Both the position numbers and the translations under genes were made by a program. The notes under the pieces were generated by a model. That model saw only the letters and a program-made list of their open reading frames with translations, was not told the DNA's origin and ran no database searches. This document shows, in pieces, positions 59,412 to 64,000 of a DNA stretch of 64,000 bases (position 1 is the first letter of the stretch; each line of letters begins with the position of its first letter). Source of the DNA: Bacillota bacterium (GTDB lineage: Bacteria > Bacillota > Bacilli > Paenibacillales > UBA4045); assembly GCA_023441055.1 (NCBI GenBank), contig JAEZQY010000018.1, positions 1-64,000 on the forward strand. Reading direction: 5' to 3'.

Positions 59412-59477
59412 AGATTGAAATAATTTTGAACTCTTGCTATCGTTATGTTCACTTACTTCGAGAGAGTGGTGGACATA

Positions 59478-61739
59478 ATGAAGCGAAAACTGCGAACTTG
59501 GCGAATGGGGACGAGGAAGAAACTAGTAGTCATATGGCTGGGCGTCAGCATCATCATCATCTGTATCATGTTTCTGAGCTTGTATGGAATCGCGAGGAAG
59601 AGCGAGCAAGAGCGCACCGCATATCTCAACCAATTGGATCTGCTGTACTTACATAACCAGCTCGATGCCACTCTTAACTCCCTAAATATGGTAGCGGTCA
59701 ACCTGTCCGCTAATGAGCGTCTGTCCAACACGATCCCGAATCAGGATGATCGGAATACAACACTCGCACTGCAGCAAATTAGAGAAATTGTGCAGGCTTA
59801 CAAGCATCACACACCGATTCCGTTCGATGTGACAATCATTAGTCGCGAGCGGCAGCTGGCGTTCACACAATCGGGGAAGCCGTTCTCCTACTTCAATGAC
59901 ATATTGAAGAGAGAGGTTCCAAGAGATGATCAGTTTCTGTTAACAAGCCCATCTCCTTATTCGGAACGTAATGAGCTGCTGCTGTTTCGTTCGTTGCCAC
60001 TGGGTTCGTTCTACCTGGATGGTGTATTGGTGCTGCATATTGACCTGTCCGAAATTAAGCGATTGATCGAAACTTGGAAGTATGCGCCTCAGCAATCCGT
60101 ATGGCTGCTGGATCACAAGGGCCGAACGGTAATCGGAACGACGGACGAGTCGAAGGATCCGCTGCTGCAGCCGGGCTCGGTCTTATATCCATTCTGGAAT
60201 GAGCCCGGCAACAAGGGCACGGTTCAGTTTCATGATAAGACATATCTGGTTAATTCCGTCCTACTGCCTTCTAGTGGATATACGCTAGTCATTCTGAGTC
60301 CGATGAACGGATTTGAGGTGATCCTGAGTCCAATCTGGCTAAGTGCTGCTGCGGTAGCTTCGGGGGCAGCAGTGTTGTTAATCGTAATCGCCTACTTCTA
60401 TGGGCGCGGGCTTCGCCGCCCGCTGGTCGAGCTGATTCGCAAGTATAGGCTTTCAGATTCCTCGCAGAGGGATGAGCACTTCATCCTCGACCGTTTTATC
60501 GCGCAATTGGTCGGTGATCACAACGAGCTGCAGAGCCAGCTGGATGGTTTTATTCCGGACTTAAAGCTGAGTACGTTCCAGCATTTACTGTGGGGGGAAC
60601 TGCCAGAGGCTGAGCTCGTAGAGCGGGTAAAGCGATTGAAGCTTCCATTAACTGGGGATTTATTCTATATTGGTGTCGTTACAATCGATGATTACATTCA
60701 GTTTCTTGAGCGCTTTCCTGTTAAGAATGAACAGGTGCTTATTCATCACAACTTGCGCAGAGTGGGGATGGATGTATTCGGAGAGATGGTCGATTGCATA
60801 TCCTATACGCCAAGACACGGCTTGATCGTACTCATGATCGGTATGAACAGAACAATGGAAAACCGCGACAAGGTCATGGCCGCGCTCGCTGATAAATACC
60901 GTGACAAGGTTCAGGAGCAATTCCCATTCACAGTCAGCATCGCGATTAGCCGGGGGCGCCCAGGCTATGCCAGCATGTCGACAAGCTACCAAGAAGCGTC
61001 ATCCTTGCTCAACTATAAGGTGATTCTCGGCGATAACGTGACGGTGTCCGACCTCGATATCGGATCAACGTTCAAGAAACCTACAAGAGAAATAAGCAGC
61101 AAGCAGAAGTTAATCGTTCGACTTGTCGTACAGGGTGATCTGGATGGCGCTGCGAGGGAATTGGACGAGCTCTGTATGGCGATCATGCAGCATTCGTATA
61201 AATCCGAATCCATGTTAGGCATTTTCTCTTACTTGCTAGGCGAACTGGAGTACCTATTGCATGAGATGGATGTCAACATTCACGACCTGTTCCCAGAGGA
61301 CATCTACTCGACCCTCTACAACAAATCTACTTCCACAGGCGTGAAGGTTTGGCTATCGGAGTCCGTCTTCCCGACCATCAAGGCGAGTTTAGAGAATGAC
61401 CTTGATTCCAAGCATAAGCATGTGGTGCATAAAGTGATGTATTATCTACACGACAATTACGATACGGATCTCACTTTACAGCATGTTGCTGATCAATTTG
61501 ACTTGTCTACCTACCAGCTCAGTCGAATTTTTAAGGAGACAACGGACCAGACATTCAGCGACTATCTGATCTCCTACCGGATGAAGAAGGCGATGGAGCT
61601 ATTGGAGAGTACCGACACTTCAATTAAAGATATTGCTGACAAAATGCGCTATACGAATGTACAAAACTTCTCTCGAATCTTCAAACAAATAACCGGAGTT
61701 CCTCCAGGGGAGTACCGCAAGCAATCGCGTGAATCCTAA
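59478..61739 (+). CDS. Membrane AraC-type transcriptional regulator (YesN/YtdP-like)
   Basis: About 753 residues: membrane helix 20-40, an extracellular sensor domain (about 41-285, Cache-like), membrane helix about 287-312, a cytoplasmic linker, and a C-terminal AraC double helix-turn-helix (about 650-750: LTLQHVADQFDLSTYQLSRI, IKDIADKMRYTNVQNFSRIF, GVPPGEYRKQ). It reads an extracellular signal and activates transcription directly. ATG 59478 is chosen for GAGAGAGTGGTGG upstream; 59445 has no site. The ABC genes downstream are the expected target. Confidence 0.88.
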   Translation: MKRKLRTWRMGTRKKLVVIWLGVSIIIICIMFLSLYGIARKSEQERTAYLNQLDLLYLHNQLDATLNSLNMVAVNLSANERLSNTIPNQDDRNTTLALQQIREIVQAYKHHTPIPFDVTIISRERQLAFTQSGKPFSYFNDILKREVPRDDQFLLTSPSPYSERNELLLFRSLPLGSFYLDGVLVLHIDLSEIKRLIETWKYAPQQSVWLLDHKGRTVIGTTDESKDPLLQPGSVLYPFWNEPGNKGTVQFHDKTYLVNSVLLPSSGYTLVILSPMNGFEVILSPIWLSAAAVASGAAVLLIVIAYFYGRGLRRPLVELIRKYRLSDSSQRDEHFILDRFIAQLVGDHNELQSQLDGFIPDLKLSTFQHLLWGELPEAELVERVKRLKLPLTGDLFYIGVVTIDDYIQFLERFPVKNEQVLIHHNLRRVGMDVFGEMVDCISYTPRHGLIVLMIGMNRTMENRDKVMAALADKYRDKVQEQFPFTVSIAISRGRPGYASMSTSYQEASSLLNYKVILGDNVTVSDLDIGSTFKKPTREISSKQKLIVRLVVQGDLDGAARELDELCMAIMQHSYKSESMLGIFSYLLGELEYLLHEMDVNIHDLFPEDIYSTLYNKSTSTGVKVWLSESVFPTIKASLENDLDSKHKHVVHKVMYYLHDNYDTDLTLQHVADQFDLSTYQLSRIFKETTDQTFSDYLISYRMKKAMELLESTDTSIKDIADKMRYTNVQNFSRIFKQITGVPPGEYRKQSRES

Positions 61740-61755
61740 CATTCCGACTAGTGGG

Positions 61756-61785
61756 TTATCCTTTTTTGTACTCGGTTTATCTTTA
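61756..61785 (-). promoter_or_regulatory. TTATCYTTW repeats before the ABC operon
   Basis: TTATCCTTT (61756-61764) and TTATCTTTA (61777-61785) are 21 bp apart and are the reverse of the TAAAGATAA repeats at 59,383. CTCGCAATAA is also shared (59350-59359 and 61795-61804). Both point to a common activator. Confidence 0.5.
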
Positions 61786-61938
61786 ACCGCATCCCTCGCA
61801 ATAAGTGATTATTGTCATATAAGTGCATCCCGGGCTATCGTTTGGGGCGAGTCCTAAATATGAGTTGGAGGAGGGTAGTGACTAGCCCTGAATATCTTCT
61901 AGCCAATTGTCATTACATCACAGGGGGGTGCACGGTTT

Positions 61939-62826
61939 TTGTCATTGCGGAAACAGAAATGGAGAGAATCGCTTTACGCTTATGTGTTTTTACTTCCTTC
62001 CCTAATCCTGTTCGGCATATTTATTTTCTATCCGATGCTGCGCTCGATTTACTTTAGCTTGCACTTGACGAATCCGCGCGGGAAAATCGCCATGTTTGTG
62101 GGGTTTGAGAATTTTGTGGATCTCTTCTCACAACCACAATTTTACGGCAGCTTGAAAGTCACCTTCTTATTCATGTTATTTACTGTACCGACATGTATTG
62201 CAATATCCGTTATTATGGCAGCGTTTTCAGGCGGCAAGCAGCGCGGTATGAAAGCCTTCCAGTGGATTTTTTCCCTGCCGGTTGTTGTATCGGTTGCAAC
62301 AGGGTCCACTATCTGGCTGTTATTGTACCATCCGAGCATCGGCATGTTTAACTACTTTCTGAGCTTGCTTGGCTTTGATCCGGTGTTCTGGCTGTCGGAT
62401 AAAGATTGGGCGTTGATTTCGGTCTCGCTCGTCACCATCTGGATGAATATCGGCTTCGCTTATATCGTCGTACTTGGTGGAATGAAGGGAATCAGTCATG
62501 ACATCTATGAGAGTGCGATGATTGATGGTTCAGGACCGACTCACTCGTTCTTCCGCATTACATTGCCTTTATTGTCGCCGACCTTCTTCTTCCTGACGAT
62601 CGTCTCGATCATCGGTTCCTTCCAGGCATTCGGGCAAATCTATATTCTAACCCGGGGAGGACCTTCCCGTTCGACCGATGTAATCGTATTCGACATTTAT
62701 CAGGAAGCGTTTATTAACTTCCAATTTGGCACCGCCAGTGCGAAGGCGCTCGTGTTGTTTGGGATGATCTTGCTGCTGACAATCGTGCAATTTCGATTTG
62801 CAGAGAAGAAGGTGCATTATCAATGA
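61939..62826 (+). CDS. ABC sugar/glycerophosphate permease, UgpA-like
   Basis: The 295-residue protein has six membrane helices and the EAA loop YESAMIDGSGPTHSFFRITL, then PLLSP. TTG 61939 lies behind AGGGGGGTG. ATGA overlap joins it to the second permease. Confidence 0.9.
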   Translation: MSLRKQKWRESLYAYVFLLPSLILFGIFIFYPMLRSIYFSLHLTNPRGKIAMFVGFENFVDLFSQPQFYGSLKVTFLFMLFTVPTCIAISVIMAAFSGGKQRGMKAFQWIFSLPVVVSVATGSTIWLLLYHPSIGMFNYFLSLLGFDPVFWLSDKDWALISVSLVTIWMNIGFAYIVVLGGMKGISHDIYESAMIDGSGPTHSFFRITLPLLSPTFFFLTIVSIIGSFQAFGQIYILTRGGPSRSTDVIVFDIYQEAFINFQFGTASAKALVLFGMILLLTIVQFRFAEKKVHYQ

Positions 62827-63644
62827 ATCGTTATCTCGTTCATTTCTTTCATTATTTGGCGCTCGTCATCATTTCGGTCATTATTTTGTATCCGCTTTAC
62901 TTCGCGGTATCAACAGCGTTTATGACACCGAAGGAGCTGGCAAGCTATCCGACTCCACTATTTCCGAAGAGCTTGTATGTAGGCAACTTTGTGGACACGA
63001 TCAAAGCAGTTCCCATCCTGCGCTACATTCTTAACTCATTCATTGTGGCGACGCTAATCATGATTGGACAGTTAATCTTCTGTTCCATGGCAGCTTATGC
63101 TTTTGCAATTTTACGCTTTCCCGGCAAGGCCGCACTATTCTTATTGTTCCTGTCGACCATGATGATCCCCTGGGAAGTGACGATCATTCCGAATTATCTG
63201 CTTATTCATTCATGGAATTGGATGGATTCTTACCTGGGATTAACAGTACCTTTTATGGCTAGCGCATTCGGGGTGTTCTTACTCCGACAGTCGTTCCTTC
63301 AACTGCCTACCGAGCTATTCGATGCGGTGAAGATTGATGGCTGCGGGATTGGTCAGACGTTCATGAAGCTTGTACTTCCATTATCAAGGCCGATCCTGGC
63401 CACACTTGGCATCTACAGCTTCCTCAATGCATGGAATATGTATCTGTGGCCGTTACTCATCACGAATACAAATACGATGAGAACCGTTCAAATCGGGATA
63501 TCCATGCTGCAATGGGAGGAGAACCAATCATGGAACTTAGTCATGACTGGAGTTACGCTTGCTCTTATTCCTTCCATTCTTCTTCTAGTGTTCGGACTTA
63601 AACAATTAGTTGCTGGAATTACGGCAGGAGCATTAAAAGGATAA
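62823..63644 (+). CDS. ABC sugar/glycerophosphate permease, UgpE-like
   Basis: The 273-residue protein has six membrane helices, VAVSTAFMTPKELASYP-type N-terminal loop (read here as FAVSTAFMTPKELASYPTPL) and the EAA loop FDAVKIDGCGIGQTFMKLVL, then PLSRP. It overlaps the upstream permease by ATGA and is followed 26 bp later by the binding protein. Confidence 0.9.
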   Translation: MNRYLVHFFHYLALVIISVIILYPLYFAVSTAFMTPKELASYPTPLFPKSLYVGNFVDTIKAVPILRYILNSFIVATLIMIGQLIFCSMAAYAFAILRFPGKAALFLLFLSTMMIPWEVTIIPNYLLIHSWNWMDSYLGLTVPFMASAFGVFLLRQSFLQLPTELFDAVKIDGCGIGQTFMKLVLPLSRPILATLGIYSFLNAWNMYLWPLLITNTNTMRTVQIGISMLQWEENQSWNLVMTGVTLALIPSILLLVFGLKQLVAGITAGALKG

Positions 63645-63670
63645 CCACGAATATGAGAGGGGTTTATTAA

Positions 63671-64000
63671 ATGAATATAATATCCATTCGGAAAGTTGGC
63701 ATTCTGTTCTTGGCTTTAGTTATGATTTTTACGGTAGCATGCAGCAACAACTCCGGCGGCAGCTCGAACTCGAATAAACCAGCTACCAACAGCGGCAGTC
63801 AATCGGGAGGTTCATCCGGGACTTCGAGTGAGCCGATTAAAGTGACATATTGGCACTATATGGGCGGTGGACTAGGTGAAGCTATCAATACACTAGTTGA
63901 AAACTTCAATGCTTCCCGCACAGATATTCAGGTCGAGGCGATCTACCAAGGCACCTATGATGAAGCGCTGAATAAGATGAAGGCGTCCATGGATTCGAAG
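63671..64000 (+). CDS. UgpB-like substrate-binding lipoprotein (partial)
   Basis: The first 110 codons are present; the gene runs off the right edge. Lipoprotein signal with lipobox FTVAC (Cys about residue 24), Ser/Gly/Asn linker, then IKVTYWHYMGGGLGEAINTL and VENFNASRTDIQVEAIYQGT, close in pattern to UgpB-type glycerol-3-phosphate-binding proteins. GAGAGGGG precedes ATG 63671. With the phosphodiesterase it suggests uptake of glycerophosphodiesters, though other sugars are possible. Confidence 0.88.
   Translation, partial: MNIISIRKVGILFLALVMIFTVACSNNSGGSSNSNKPATNSGSQSGGSSGTSSEPIKVTYWHYMGGGLGEAINTLVENFNASRTDIQVEAIYQGTYDEALNKMKASMDSK

Noticed and set aside
61812..62057. 81-codon ORF before the UgpA-like permease
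   Set aside because: It overlaps the permease in another frame and has no family features; the permease frame is clearly the real gene.

Overview
The window looks like the chromosome of a Gram-positive, spore-former-type member of the Bacillota, most likely Paenibacillus or a close relative. This is inferred from strong Shine-Dalgarno sequences (GGAGG variants), consensus sigma-A promoters, CcpA-type cre sites, lipoprotein binding proteins with sugar ABC permeases, many AraC/GntR/TetR/MarR/HxlR regulators, and two giant surface proteins with C-terminal SLH domains. No rRNA, tRNA, CRISPR array or intact prophage was seen. Species is not claimed.

Layout. 1-650: two fused insertion-sequence remnants (IS3-like and IS1595-like). 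650-8,700: accessory genes (SAP/DUF6434 protein, truncated membrane protein, AraC regulator divergent from a GH63/GH37-like glycosidase broken by an in-frame TAG, metallophosphoesterase, TetR + DUF3995 operon, serine beta-lactamase-like hydrolase, rifampin ADP-ribosyltransferase, GNAT acetyltransferase). 9,000-11,750: YodB/HxlR-type regulator divergent from a DoxX / LLM monooxygenase / FMN reductase operon behind a consensus promoter. 11,850-17,650: KinB-like histidine kinase, a TetR stub, a GH78-like rhamnosidase, WrbA-like flavoprotein divergent from HxlR, and a polysaccharide deacetylase. 17,750-23,650: a six-gene, tightly coupled operon (nucleotidyltransferase, HPr-kinase-like protein, PqqD-like protein, two GT2 glycosyltransferases, ABC exporter) that shares the tailoring half of phosphorylated lasso-peptide clusters but has no cyclase, protease or visible precursor. 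It is the best candidate for an undescribed system.

23,700-32,200: cation/proton antiporter, a two-component pair, and a 1,424-residue GLUG/Ig-like/SLH surface protein. 32,250-37,770: MarR with a perfect 22-bp palindrome next to a second LLM monooxygenase, AraC divergent/convergent with an FAD oxidoreductase, and a scarred stretch that carries a 46-bp copy of the LLM gene's 3' end. 37,765-47,370: a hybrid kinase with two kinase modules, a SARP-type response regulator, and a 1,733-residue surface protein with ten InlB/Flg_new repeats and three SLH domains behind a cre site.

47,480-55,490: a coherent alpha-1,6-mannan locus. A GntR/LacI-type regulator, lipoprotein, GH125, two permeases, a membrane-anchored GH76 and a cytoplasmic GH76 imply outside cutting, import, and inside trimming to mannose. 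The regulator's own promoter and the operon promoter share a TTGAYATATCAA element, and the operon has a cre-like site. 55,490-59,300: TetR/hydrolase operon from a doubly palindromic promoter, and an MFS exporter coupled to a glycerophosphodiesterase. 59,480-64,000: a membrane AraC-type regulator followed by a Ugp-like ABC importer (binding protein cut by the window edge). Together with the glycerophosphodiesterase this suggests uptake and use of glycerophosphodiesters or related sugars.

Several genes are decayed (IS remnants, TAG-interrupted glycosidase, truncated membrane protein, TetR stub, duplicated LLM tail), so the left half and the 33.8-37.7 kb stretch look like accessory, rearranged DNA. 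All family names come from reading the translations; no search was run.
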